From Deltaproteobacteria bacterium (GTDB lineage: Bacteria > Desulfobacterota > Desulfobacteria > Desulfobacterales > ETH-SRB1): a stretch of 33,017 nt of DNA. This document shows, one piece after another, positions 17,178 to 26,071 of the stretch. The notes beneath the pieces are model-generated. The model ran no database searches. It was not told the DNA's origin and saw only the letters and a list, made by a program, of their open reading frames with translations. Location of the stretch: NCBI GenBank assembly GCA_030627405.1, contig DAOUSD010000002.1, positions 1 to 33,017 of the forward strand. Reading direction: 5' to 3'. Every line of letters starts with the position of its first letter. The stretch's first letter is position 1. Both the position numbers and the translations under genes were made by a program.

Positions 17178-17742
17178 TTATAAAAAACATACAGTGATAG
17201 ACCATAATGGGTATTTAACAGAATTTAAAACCCCTAATAATGCTACGGCTAAACAAAAAACAACAATAAAAATTATTGCATGTGGTGATACGAGTCCCGT
17301 CAGAAAGCTTGAAAATAAAGTAATACAAGGGAAGTCATCGCATATTCTTGGCAATTTAAAACCTATTTTGCAGAATGCAGATTTAGTATTTGCAAACCTG
17401 GAAGCAGTATACTCAAACAGAGGTGTCCCTTTAGACAGGGTTCCTGTATTTAGGTTGAATCCAAAAGCATTTGACATTATCAAAGAAGCAAATATCAACG
17501 TTGTGTCTCTTGCAAACAATCATATGTTTGATTATGGACATGAAGCATTCATTGACACATTAGACCTTTTGCAAAAGAATAATATTAATTCATTCGGAGC
17601 TGGTTTAACGTTAGAAAATGCTTTAAAGCCTGCTGTTTTTGAGACCCAAGGTATTAGATTCGGGTTTATTGGCTTTAGAGACAAGGAAGCCTGGTGGTTT
17701 AATGATAATGGAGTAATAACCCCTCAAATACAAAAAAAATAG
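17155..17742 (+). CDS. CapA-family protein, N-terminal part (split gene)
   Basis: This 195-residue frame is the first half of a CapA/PgsA-like metallophosphatase-fold protein, a family linked to poly-gamma-glutamate and capsule production. Seen are IKIIACGDTSPV (metal-binding Asp), DLVFANLEAV, and SLANNHMFDYG. The frame stops at TAG 17740-17742 directly after a run of eight A. The remaining half continues in the -1 frame. A TTG at 17152 is possible, but ATG 17155 with AGGAT upstream is a better start. The start overlaps the amidotransferase-like gene by 23 bp. An intact paralogue is at 23784. Confidence 0.8.
   Translation: MNRSKIADYKKHTVIDHNGYLTEFKTPNNATAKQKTTIKIIACGDTSPVRKLENKVIQGKSSHILGNLKPILQNADLVFANLEAVYSNRGVPLDRVPVFRLNPKAFDIIKEANINVVSLANNHMFDYGHEAFIDTLDLLQKNNINSFGAGLTLENALKPAVFETQGIRFGFIGFRDKEAWWFNDNGVITPQIQKK
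17733..17742 (+). other. Candidate -1 slippery site A-AAA-AAA followed by TAG
   Basis: In the frame of the first CapA half the codons are CAA AAA AAA TAG, so the heptamer A AAA AAA at 17733-17739 fits the X XXY YYZ rule. Slipping back one base gives ATA GTA CTG AAA and joins the second half exactly. A simple one-base loss from an A9 run, or a sequencing error, explains the same picture. No strong downstream stem-loop is obvious. Confidence 0.5.
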
Positions 17743-17783
17743 TACTGAAAAGTATTAATGAATTAAGGCCTAAAGTTGACTGG

Positions 17784-18392
17784 TTGATTTTATCTTTGCA
17801 TTTCGGATGGGAATATCAGCTTTTTCCAAGTCCAAAAGACGTTAATTTATGCAGGTTCTTTATTGATAGTGGCGTTGATATAATTTTGGGGCACCATCCG
17901 CATTATCCGCAGGGAATAGAACGCTACAAGGATGGATTGATAGTATACAGCCTTGGTAATTTTATTTGGGATCAGAATCTTGTAGGACATACGAACTCCA
18001 GTTATCTGGCGGAAATATCCATTTTAAAGGACAGCATTCAAAGCGTGAAGGTCATCCCCTACCGCCTCAATAGCAACTATCGGCTAGAGTTGCTTAACGA
18101 TAATGGTGCTATAGAAGAAATAAATTCAATAGCTAAAATATTGCGTAACAAAAGAATATTAAATGAAAAATGGTACTTTATCGCTCGCAATAAAATAATA
18201 GAGCAAAGTATCAATATTACAAATGCCGCCTTGCAAAAAAAAATAAAAAAATTATTACAACTCATTAAAGTCTTATCCTCGCCGCGCTGGGTATACACGG
18301 CTATATCGATATTATTTTATATTATTACAGGTAGAGCTATTTGGTATGAAGTTAAAAAACGGGTTAAGAGGAAATGTAGTTTGAATGCTTAA
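17784..18392 (+). CDS. CapA-family protein, C-terminal part (split gene)
   Basis: This frame carries the second half of the CapA-like protein: ILSLHFGWEYQLFPSPKD, ILGHHPHYPQGIERY and IVYSLGNFIW, which contain the metal-binding His residues of the fold. The open frame begins before 17742, and the sequence from there (VLKSINELRPKVDWLI) already matches the family. The TTG at 17784 is therefore only a nominal start. A hydrophobic segment near the end (about residues 170-190) may anchor the protein. By itself this half lacks the first metal ligands and would be inactive. It overlaps the flippase gene by 8 bp. Confidence 0.75.
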   Translation: MILSLHFGWEYQLFPSPKDVNLCRFFIDSGVDIILGHHPHYPQGIERYKDGLIVYSLGNFIWDQNLVGHTNSSYLAEISILKDSIQSVKVIPYRLNSNYRLELLNDNGAIEEINSIAKILRNKRILNEKWYFIARNKIIEQSINITNAALQKKIKKLLQLIKVLSSPRWVYTAISILFYIITGRAIWYEVKKRVKRKCSLNA

Positions 18393-19872
18393 ACTTGCAA
18401 AAGAATTAAAGTTTTTAGCCAAACATACCTTGATATATAGTCTGGGGAATTTTATGCAGCGGATTGTTTCCTTGTTGTTGCTCCCAGTATATACAAGATT
18501 CTTGACTCCTCATGATTATGGAGTTAAGGAACTTGTCGCCCTCTCAACGGATGTAATAGGAATACTACTGGCTACAGCTATTTCCGGGGCAATATACAGG
18601 TTCTATTTTGAATACAAAGATGTCAAAGACCGTAATGAGGTTATAAGCTCTGCTGTAATAACAATTGCTGCTTTTGGTCTGTTTGCTTTACTGTTCCTGT
18701 CTCTTGCTACCAAAACAATGGCAAAATATATTTTAGATTCACCCGATCTGTATTATTATTTCCTTATTTCCTTTGCGTCACTATGGTTTCAATCCTTGAA
18801 TAGTATTGCATATAATTATATCAGGGCCAACCAGCAATCATTGAAATTCATCATACTATCTTTCAGCAAAATGATAATGGCGATTTCACTTAATATTTAT
18901 CTTGTATGCATAGTCAAAATAGGTGTGCTTGGCATATTGATAAGTACGTTGACAGTTGCAATAATAATGAATTTCATTCTATTAGTGCCGCTGCTTAGAA
19001 AAACAGGTTTAAGTTATTCCTTTGACAAAATTAAAGCCATGCTGAAATTCGGCTTACCACTTATTCCTGCCCAATTCGGCGCATTTATTGTACACTTGTC
19101 AGACAGATTCTTCATAAAAGGGTACTGCTCTATTGCCGATGCAGGTTTATATTCACTTGGTTATCGGTTTGGTGCACTCCCTGCAAATTTTATATCAGAT
19201 CCGTTCAATCAAACATTTCAGCCAAGAAGGTTTGAATTGTATGAACAGGAAAACTCAGAAAAAGTTTTTGGGACAATATTCACTTACTTTGTTTGCTTAA
19301 TGCTTTTTGCTGGATTAGGTATATCTGTACTTACCAAAGATCTGCTTATGATTATGGCTGATGAGAAGTTCTGGTCTGCTTATAAAATTGTACCCATTAT
19401 TGTAGTAGCAACAACAATATTTTCCTTTCACTATCATTTGAACATGGGGATTCTGATCAGCAAAAAAACAAAATATCTGGCCTACATAAATTTTTCAAAC
19501 GGCTTTTTTATTCTACTTCTGAATTTTTTATTAATTCCTAAATATGGCGTTTTTGGCGCCGCGTATGCTACGCTTATTGCGTTTATTTATAAAATATCCT
19601 TAACATATTATTTCAGCAGTAAATATTATAAAATCCATTTTGAATTTATACGAATAGGAAAAATATTACTATCTGCTGCGGTTGTATATATATTAACGGT
19701 ACCGATTGAATTTGCATCAGTATATAATAGCTTTGTTGTTAAAATGAGTATTATTTTATTGTATCCGGTTCTTCTTTTTGGAGTTGGTTTTTTTACTGTC
19801 GAAGAAAAACAAAAGATAGTTGATTTTATCAAGCCGAAGTTTCTCACCGTGAAAAAAAGATTTTTGGCATAA
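18385..19872 (+). CDS. Wzx-type polysaccharide flippase (MATE/MOP superfamily)
   Basis: This 495-residue protein has about twelve to fourteen hydrophobic segments. The N-terminus HTLIYSLGNFMQRIVSLLLL and then PVYTRFLTPHDYGVKEL is the hallmark of oligosaccharide-unit flippases of the MOP exporter superfamily. Such proteins turn undecaprenyl-pyrophosphate-linked repeat units from the cytoplasmic to the periplasmic face. Its start overlaps the CapA tail by 8 bp, with GAGGA about ten bases upstream. Together with the membrane ligase/polymerase at 20950 it points to a Wzx/Wzy-type assembly route. Confidence 0.9.
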   Translation: MLKLAKELKFLAKHTLIYSLGNFMQRIVSLLLLPVYTRFLTPHDYGVKELVALSTDVIGILLATAISGAIYRFYFEYKDVKDRNEVISSAVITIAAFGLFALLFLSLATKTMAKYILDSPDLYYYFLISFASLWFQSLNSIAYNYIRANQQSLKFIILSFSKMIMAISLNIYLVCIVKIGVLGILISTLTVAIIMNFILLVPLLRKTGLSYSFDKIKAMLKFGLPLIPAQFGAFIVHLSDRFFIKGYCSIADAGLYSLGYRFGALPANFISDPFNQTFQPRRFELYEQENSEKVFGTIFTYFVCLMLFAGLGISVLTKDLLMIMADEKFWSAYKIVPIIVVATTIFSFHYHLNMGILISKKTKYLAYINFSNGFFILLLNFLLIPKYGVFGAAYATLIAFIYKISLTYYFSSKYYKIHFEFIRIGKILLSAAVVYILTVPIEFASVYNSFVVKMSIILLYPVLLFGVGFFTVEEKQKIVDFIKPKFLTVKKRFLA

Positions 19873-19933
19873 TTGCTTAAAATATCCAATATCGCTACAA
19901 AGCGAAAACAGCCACCATAGTTTTGAAACTCTA

Positions 19934-20920
19934 ATGTATCAGCTAAAACCCCTAATTATATCAAGCCTATACCACCTGAAATATTTTGATATCTTGCGAC
20001 AATTCCAAAAAAAACGTGTGATCATTCTTATGTATCATCGGTTTTCACAAAAACTGGAGCCTTTTAAAATTCAACAAAGTATTTTTGAAAATCAAATTAA
20101 ATTCCTTAAAAAGAAATACAATTTTATCAGTTTAAAGCATTACTCTGAAGTCCTTAACGAAAAAAGAGACGACCTTCCTGATAATCCAATAATCATAACA
20201 ATTGATGATGGTTATCAGGACAACTTCACATTCGCATATCCTATCCTGAAAAAGTATTCTATCCCTGCCACAATATTTATTACCACTGATTTCATAACCC
20301 ATAAATCCTGGTTATGGTCAAATAAACTCGAATATATTTTGAAAAACTCAAAGCTGAATGAATTCGATTTTCCGCTGGGTGGTGACACCATTCAATTTCG
20401 GGTCGATGATTTCAAGAGCTGGCACAGGACCCAATTGTCCATATTCAATCATTGTCGAACCATAAGCAATATTGAGAAAGATAACATCCTGCGTAATCTG
20501 GCAACATATTTGAAAGTTGATGTCCCGCAGCAAGCCGTTGCGGATTTCGCGCCTTTAACATGGAACCAGATAAAAGAGATGCAGGAGCACACAATTGACT
20601 TTGGATCACACACATGCTCTCATCCGATTTTAACAAACCTTACCTCCGAAAGGCTGAAACACGAACTCATGGATTCAAAAAGAGAAATAGAAAACAACCT
20701 CCAGGTTCAAGTTAAAAGCTTTTGTTACCCCAACGGCCAACCCGAGGACATAAACGACAATGTCATAAGAGTTCTCACACAATCAGGCTATAATTGTGCT
20801 GTTACCACGGTTAACGGCTACAACAGGATTGGCAATGCAAACCGTTTCTTGTTGAACAGGACAAGTGTTCACAGCCAGATTAATAAGGGCCTGTTGAAGG
20901 AAGTCACTTGGAACTTCTAA
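19934..20920 (+). CDS. Polysaccharide deacetylase (CE4, NodB-like)
   Basis: The 328-residue protein has the carbohydrate esterase family 4 motifs: VIILMYHRF at residues 29-37, ITIDDGYQDN with Asp91/Asp92, and FGSHTCSHPIL with His226 and His230 as metal ligands. SFCYPNGQ further on fits the later barrel motif. CE4 enzymes remove N- or O-acetyl groups from chitin-like or GlcNAc/ManNAc-containing glycans. In this locus it may deacetylate the polymer or a lipid-linked intermediate. No clear signal peptide is visible, so its side of the membrane is uncertain. Confidence 0.9.
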   Translation: MYQLKPLIISSLYHLKYFDILRQFQKKRVIILMYHRFSQKLEPFKIQQSIFENQIKFLKKKYNFISLKHYSEVLNEKRDDLPDNPIIITIDDGYQDNFTFAYPILKKYSIPATIFITTDFITHKSWLWSNKLEYILKNSKLNEFDFPLGGDTIQFRVDDFKSWHRTQLSIFNHCRTISNIEKDNILRNLATYLKVDVPQQAVADFAPLTWNQIKEMQEHTIDFGSHTCSHPILTNLTSERLKHELMDSKREIENNLQVQVKSFCYPNGQPEDINDNVIRVLTQSGYNCAVTTVNGYNRIGNANRFLLNRTSVHSQINKGLLKEVTWNF

Positions 20921-20949
20921 CCGCTCAAATCAACGCGAGAAGTATATAG

Positions 20950-22230
20950 ATGCCAACCCCTGATTCAATTAGAATTCTAACTGTAATTGTTCCAATCGTA
21001 CTTCTGGCAATGGGTATAAGAAGACCCGTATATGCAGTAATAGCATATATGATACTCGTTAAATGCAAAGTGGCCTCATATTATCCGGCTTTTGCTGCTA
21101 TGAAAGGGGAATTGGTCTTGGCGTTGCTCATACTGTGTGGGCTGTTTGTTTCATCTAATTTTGCGACCAAGCTATCTTTGAACTATGATCGCGTGAACAA
21201 GTATTTATTTTGTTTTATCTTGTGTGTCTTCCTTTCTTATACGGTAGCTTGGGACCACCAATACTCATGGGATAATGCGGTTTATCATTTTATAAAGGTT
21301 TTGTTTCTTTACGTCATGCTTTTGCCAACGTTATCTAGCGAACAGGATTTGAAAATATTTGTCTGGGGCTTCGTTTTGATGTTTGCCTATCTTGCCTATG
21401 AACCGTTTTATGGCTTTACTTCAGGTACTGGAGGGAGCCAGCAGATGTATGGAACAAACTATATTTCTGAGACTGGAATTCTTGCAGGCCATGTAGCACT
21501 GGCAAACAACATGAATCAGATGATACCCATTGCTTTTTTTCTATTCCTGTCAGTTCGTGAAAAGAGGTTCAAAATATTGGCGATTTTTCCATTGCTGATA
21601 TTCATTGTCGCTTTAGTCGGAAGTGGGTCCAGAGGTGGAGTTGTGGGCTTTATTGTTTTTTGCTCATTAATCGTGTTCTTCTCAGAGAACCGGCGAAGAA
21701 ACGCTGTTATGGCAGCGGTAGCAGTTGTTTTACTGTTTGCAGGCTCCGAGACCATCACATCCACGGCAAGTCGAATCGACGAGAGTCAAACTAAAGGGCG
21801 TCTCACTGGAATAACTCATGGGATTGGGATATTAAGAAAAGGAAATATACTTGGCGTGGGACCAGGGTGCTTTTTATTTGCACGCGGTAAGTATTTCAGT
21901 TTCACAATGGAATCACACAATATTTATGGCCAGGTCATTGGAGACCTGGGCATACCTGGAACGGTTGCCTGGTTTTTTTTGATTCGCCAGATTTTCCTAA
22001 ATCTAATTGCCTCCAAACGAAGATTAAAATCCTTGTCAATGGAGAATGGTTTTTTGTATAAGCTTGCAGTTGGTTTGCAGATCTCTCTAATTGTGAGATT
22101 ATTTATTTCCTTGGGTTCTCATGGATTGTACTTTTTTTATTGGTACATCATTGCAGCGCTTTCAATTGCAATATCGAAACTAGTCGAAAACATGGCTGAG
22201 AACAGGTCCGAATCTGTGGCTGTCACATGA
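20950..22230 (+). CDS. O-antigen ligase/polymerase-like membrane protein (Wzy/WaaL)
   Basis: This 426-residue protein has about ten to twelve hydrophobic segments. A periplasmic loop contains GRLTGITHGIGILRKGN, ILGVGPGCF and ESHNIYGQVIGDLGIPG, which is the Wzy_C/O-antigen ligase signature with its conserved His. GSGSRGGVVGF before it is another family motif. Relatives in exosortase A loci are annotated as putative O-glycosylation ligases; others polymerise repeat units. It acts in the inner membrane on flipped lipid-linked glycan. Whether it ligates to protein, to lipid or polymerises cannot be told from sequence. Confidence 0.85.
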   Translation: MPTPDSIRILTVIVPIVLLAMGIRRPVYAVIAYMILVKCKVASYYPAFAAMKGELVLALLILCGLFVSSNFATKLSLNYDRVNKYLFCFILCVFLSYTVAWDHQYSWDNAVYHFIKVLFLYVMLLPTLSSEQDLKIFVWGFVLMFAYLAYEPFYGFTSGTGGSQQMYGTNYISETGILAGHVALANNMNQMIPIAFFLFLSVREKRFKILAIFPLLIFIVALVGSGSRGGVVGFIVFCSLIVFFSENRRRNAVMAAVAVVLLFAGSETITSTASRIDESQTKGRLTGITHGIGILRKGNILGVGPGCFLFARGKYFSFTMESHNIYGQVIGDLGIPGTVAWFFLIRQIFLNLIASKRRLKSLSMENGFLYKLAVGLQISLIVRLFISLGSHGLYFFYWYIIAALSIAISKLVENMAENRSESVAVT

Positions 22231-22358
22231 TCTAACGTACAAGGTCATTAAGATATCCTATCTTGTCTCCCCAATTATCTTTCTGGGGCAAAATCTGGAT
22301 TGGTCAATATGAATATGTTCTTCAATTTTCCAAAGACTGCTATTATGAGAGGGTAATG

Positions 22359-23723
22359 ATGTCGCTCCACAGTGCCTTTGTTAAGAATATTTCTTTTCCA
22401 CTCATTGCAAAAAGAGACGGACTGCCTCGTTTATACGAGCATCTGCAACGACTAGAAGTGAGCCAATTCTGGCCAAGGCAAGAAATCATGAAATTGCAGT
22501 TCGATCGGGTTAAGAAGCTTTTGATTCATGCTTATCAGTATACTGACTTTTACAAAAAACGATTCGATGATGCAGGCTTTGATCCATTTGGATTTACTAA
22601 TTTGAGTGAACTTTCACAAATTCCCTTTCTTACAAAGAAGCAAATCCGGGATAATCTTCAATTGTTAATTTCCGAATGCTACAAAGAATCCGAGCTTCAC
22701 TTTTCAGAGACAGGGGGGACAACGGGTGTTAAGATGAAATTCTATCGCGACAATGACTGTCTTTCCCCAAAAGAGGCTGCTCTCTACCGGTTTGAAAAAT
22801 GGGCGGGTTGGGATTTTGGGCAGCGGATGGGACTTGTCTGGACCGCGCAGCAGGATTATGTGGGGCACTGGACCCAAAAGGCGAAAATCAAAAACGAACT
22901 TTTTGGAAGGCAGATTGTTTTTCCAGCCGCAATATTGGATGACGAATCGATTTCGAATTATGTGAATCTTTTGCTCAGAAAAAGACCTGTAATGATAAGA
23001 GCCTTTACAAGCCCTATCTACGAGGTAGCAAAATATATACGAGATAACAATATCGACGACATAAAGCTGAAAGGTGTAATTACAACTGGGGAACCATTGT
23101 ACGATCACCAGCGCAGATTGATTTCATCAGCTTTTCACTGCGATGTATTTGATTCCTACCGGTCAAGGGAGGCTGGCCCTCTGGCACAGGAATGTGAGTT
23201 TCACAATGGTATGCACATTAACGCGGAATCTCTTTATATAGAAGCGGTTCAGCCAGCGAATCCTGATGCCTTTGAAGATGGAATGAGCCAGATTGTTGTC
23301 ACAGATCTTTTAAACTATGGGATGCCGCTAATCAGATATAAAATGGGAGACATGGGGATATTGTCAGATGAAAAATGCCCCTGTGGGAGAGGGCTTCCAC
23401 TTTTAAAGAAGGTAGCGGGAAGGACATCAGACATTTTTTATACGCCAGACATGAAATGCGTTACGGCAGGTTCCCTGGTATTGTATTTGGTTGATGAGGC
23501 GCCGGGACTACTTGGCCAGGTACAAATAATTCAGGATCAGCTTGATCACTTGATCATAAGAATGACTCCTGATCCTCCTCCAACGCAGGAGATTAGAGAA
23601 TATCAAGAGAACACCGTCAGAAGACTCTTTGGTGAAAAGATGAGAGTGACTTTTGATACTGTCAACGAAATACCTCCTGAAAAATCAGGCAAATATTTAT
23701 TTACAAAATGCCTTTTGCCTTAA
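22359..23723 (+). CDS. CapK/PaaK-like adenylate-forming enzyme
   Basis: The 454-residue protein resembles phenylacetate-CoA ligase and CapK. SETGGTTGVKMKF (with TGGTTG at about 118-123) is the ATP-binding loop, DSYRSREAGPLAQEC the acid-activating motif and LIRYKMGDMG the hinge motif. These enzymes adenylate a carboxylic acid and usually pass it to CoA; polysaccharide-locus members may activate an acyl or aminoacyl substituent. The frame is open from a TTG at 22263, but the ATG at 22359 (MSLHSAFVKNISFPL) matches the usual beginning of the family and follows GAGAGGG by six bases, so I use it. A Cys-rich stretch near residue 345 (KCPCGRG) is also typical. Confidence 0.85.
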   Translation: MSLHSAFVKNISFPLIAKRDGLPRLYEHLQRLEVSQFWPRQEIMKLQFDRVKKLLIHAYQYTDFYKKRFDDAGFDPFGFTNLSELSQIPFLTKKQIRDNLQLLISECYKESELHFSETGGTTGVKMKFYRDNDCLSPKEAALYRFEKWAGWDFGQRMGLVWTAQQDYVGHWTQKAKIKNELFGRQIVFPAAILDDESISNYVNLLLRKRPVMIRAFTSPIYEVAKYIRDNNIDDIKLKGVITTGEPLYDHQRRLISSAFHCDVFDSYRSREAGPLAQECEFHNGMHINAESLYIEAVQPANPDAFEDGMSQIVVTDLLNYGMPLIRYKMGDMGILSDEKCPCGRGLPLLKKVAGRTSDIFYTPDMKCVTAGSLVLYLVDEAPGLLGQVQIIQDQLDHLIIRMTPDPPPTQEIREYQENTVRRLFGEKMRVTFDTVNEIPPEKSGKYLFTKCLLP

Positions 23724-23783
23724 AAGGACTTGTGTTACGATTCTATTCACGTTAACTGTAATTGTGAGAGACCAAACAATACA

Positions 23784-24905
23784 ATGACCGATAAAGTCGT
23801 AAAATTGGCGGCAGTGGGTGACATTGCCTTGACCCATGACTATGACAACTTGCTTGAAACGGAAGGGTCCCATTATCCCTTTGATCATGTCAGGGGTTTT
23901 CTCAAGGGTCATGATATTGTTTTCGGCAACCTGGAAGCTCCGCTTTCTATTAGGGGAGAAACATTTCCCATGAAGTGCAGTTTGCGCTCAAATCCTCATT
24001 ATGTGGAAGGATTGAAAGAAGCTGGCTTTAACGTTTTATCCCTCGCAAACAACCATATCCTCGATTATAAGGAAGAAGCCTTTTATGATACGTTTGAATT
24101 TTTAGATAAGTTCAATATTAGCTACTTCGGAGCCGGGAGGAATATTAAGGAAGCAAGGAAGCCCGCGATTTTAGAAACCAAGGGTGTAAAAATCGGATTC
24201 CTCGGTTATTGTGACGTGGTTATTGATTCTCCATTTTACGCTTCCGACAATGAAAAAGGAATAGCTCCACTAAAACAGAGTTACATCAGGGAAGATATTA
24301 CACATCTAAAAAAGTTAGTTGATGTGACTATTGTATCTTTGCATTGGGGAATAGAAAACTGGTGCTACCCTTCACCTAACCAGATTGATATTGCACACAA
24401 CATAATTGATTTTGGCGTAGATTTAATCCTCGGTCATCATCCGCACGTACCTCAGGGGATAGAGAAATACAAGAACGGCTATGTAGCATACAGCCTGGGA
24501 AATTTCATCTTTTCCGATATACACTGGTTCTGGATGAATGAAGCTGGTAAAAAAATGTGCTCGGCTGTTAGACTCAATAATAACAACAGGGAATCAATTA
24601 TTTTAACTGTTTCTTTGGATAAAACTGGGATACAACAGATTGAGTCCACCCCCTGTCTAATCTCAAAGAATCTGCAACCGGTCTTAATAACTGACAATGA
24701 GTTTCTTAAAGAGAAGATAAATAAACTATCGGAGAAGTATTATATGGCTAATTATGAAAGGTTTTGGCGTCGTTACTCTTTAGTGCAAAAATATAAGACC
24801 TTGTCATCAAACATAACTAGGTGTCTTAAGAATATCCATAGGCTGAGACCTGCACATGCAAAAGAGCTTTTCGATATGGTAAGATCTGGTTCGAAAACGG
24901 TTTAG
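23784..24905 (+). CDS. CapA-family protein (poly-gamma-glutamate synthesis-like)
   Basis: This 373-residue protein is an intact member of the CapA family with a calcineurin-like metallophosphatase fold. Motifs are AAVGDIALTHD (Asp13), IVFGNLEAPL, LSLANNHILDY (His91), VSLHWGIE, ILGHHPHVPQGIE and AYSLGNFIF. CapA proteins are needed for poly-gamma-glutamate and some capsules; the reaction is unsettled. The frame extends upstream to 23730, but the ATG at 23784 starts directly before the first conserved strand. It follows the CapK-like gene and precedes a GT4 gene by five bases, so it is part of the same run. It lacks an obvious signal peptide. A split paralogue lies at 17155-18392. Confidence 0.88.
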   Translation: MTDKVVKLAAVGDIALTHDYDNLLETEGSHYPFDHVRGFLKGHDIVFGNLEAPLSIRGETFPMKCSLRSNPHYVEGLKEAGFNVLSLANNHILDYKEEAFYDTFEFLDKFNISYFGAGRNIKEARKPAILETKGVKIGFLGYCDVVIDSPFYASDNEKGIAPLKQSYIREDITHLKKLVDVTIVSLHWGIENWCYPSPNQIDIAHNIIDFGVDLILGHHPHVPQGIEKYKNGYVAYSLGNFIFSDIHWFWMNEAGKKMCSAVRLNNNNRESIILTVSLDKTGIQQIESTPCLISKNLQPVLITDNEFLKEKINKLSEKYYMANYERFWRRYSLVQKYKTLSSNITRCLKNIHRLRPAHAKELFDMVRSGSKTV

Positions 24906-24910
24906 ATTAG

Positions 24911-26071
24911 ATGCAAAAGAAGATCAAAATTGCTTATATAATAGATGAGCTAAATATCGGTGGTACTGAGAAACAGTTGGTCAGCACAATTGAACTTATC
25001 GATAAGAATCAATTTGAAATTCTACTGATCTGCTTGAGGCCCTCGCGGTATTTTTCTGAGATTGACTTGCAATGCGAAAAGATAATGCTTGACGTCTCTT
25101 CTCTGATAAGTAGCAACGGAGCCTTGGCTTTTTGCTCCTTGCTATCCTGTCTAAGAAAACGCGAAGTCGATATAGTTCAGACCTATTTTTTTGATGCAAA
25201 TGTTTTCGGTATACTGGCAGCTAAGCTTGGTGGAGTGAAACGAATAATATCCTGCAGAAGGGATATGGGGTTTTGGTACACTCCGAAGTTGGTGTTTGTT
25301 CTTAGAAGATTGAATAAGCTTGCTGATAGATTTTTGGTGAATTCGTATGCAATAAAGGAAAATATTACAAAACATGAACTCATTCCCGCCCATAAGATCG
25401 ATGTTATTCATAACGGAATAGATTTAAAACCATTTCAGAATAAGCATGATGCTGCAATGATTAAGAATAAGCTTGGTATAAATCACGGTGAAAGTGTTGT
25501 TGGGATTGTCGCAAATCTGAACCGAAAAGTGAAAAGAGTCGATTTGTTCATACATGCTGCGAAAAATGTCCTCCGCGAAAATAGGGATGTGTCATTTATC
25601 ATCGTCGGGGATGGGCATTTACGATGCGTGTTAGAAAGCCAGGCAGAGAATTCGGGATTAAAAGATAAGATCTATTTTGTGGGCCAAAAAGAGGACGTAA
25701 AGCCTTACTTGTCTATTTTTGATATCGGTGTGATATGCTCTGATTCAGAGGGTTTTTCAAACTCGATTCTTGAATACATGGCATCAGCTATTCCTGTAAT
25801 TGCTACTGATGTGGGGGGCAACAAGGAAGTAATAGAGGATGGCGTAAACGGTTTTCTTGTACCACCTGGGAATTATAAAGCTATGGCTGATAAGATTTGC
25901 AATATTTTGCAAGACAGAAAAACATATATACAAATGTCAAAAAATGCGAGATCGCTAATAAATAGAGAATATGATTGGTCTATCAAGATAAAGGAAATTC
26001 AATCGTATTATACAGAATTAATTTTCAAAAAAAGTGCATATAGGAAATCAAATGGAAAAATGTTTTACTGA
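24911..26071 (+). CDS. Family 4 glycosyltransferase
   Basis: This 386-residue protein is a GT-B glycosyltransferase. The N-terminus IAYIIDELNIGGTEKQL has the donor-loop glycines. The C-terminal domain has VGIVANLNRKVKRVD, FIIVGDGHL and the E-x7-E motif in SEGFSNSILEYMASAIPVIA, followed by EVIEDGVNGFLVPPGN. It is a retaining enzyme by family and would transfer a sugar from a nucleotide donor onto the lipid-linked glycan. It begins five bases after the CapA stop, and its own end overlaps the methyltransferase gene. Confidence 0.92.
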   Translation: MQKKIKIAYIIDELNIGGTEKQLVSTIELIDKNQFEILLICLRPSRYFSEIDLQCEKIMLDVSSLISSNGALAFCSLLSCLRKREVDIVQTYFFDANVFGILAAKLGGVKRIISCRRDMGFWYTPKLVFVLRRLNKLADRFLVNSYAIKENITKHELIPAHKIDVIHNGIDLKPFQNKHDAAMIKNKLGINHGESVVGIVANLNRKVKRVDLFIHAAKNVLRENRDVSFIIVGDGHLRCVLESQAENSGLKDKIYFVGQKEDVKPYLSIFDIGVICSDSEGFSNSILEYMASAIPVIATDVGGNKEVIEDGVNGFLVPPGNYKAMADKICNILQDRKTYIQMSKNARSLINREYDWSIKIKEIQSYYTELIFKKSAYRKSNGKMFY

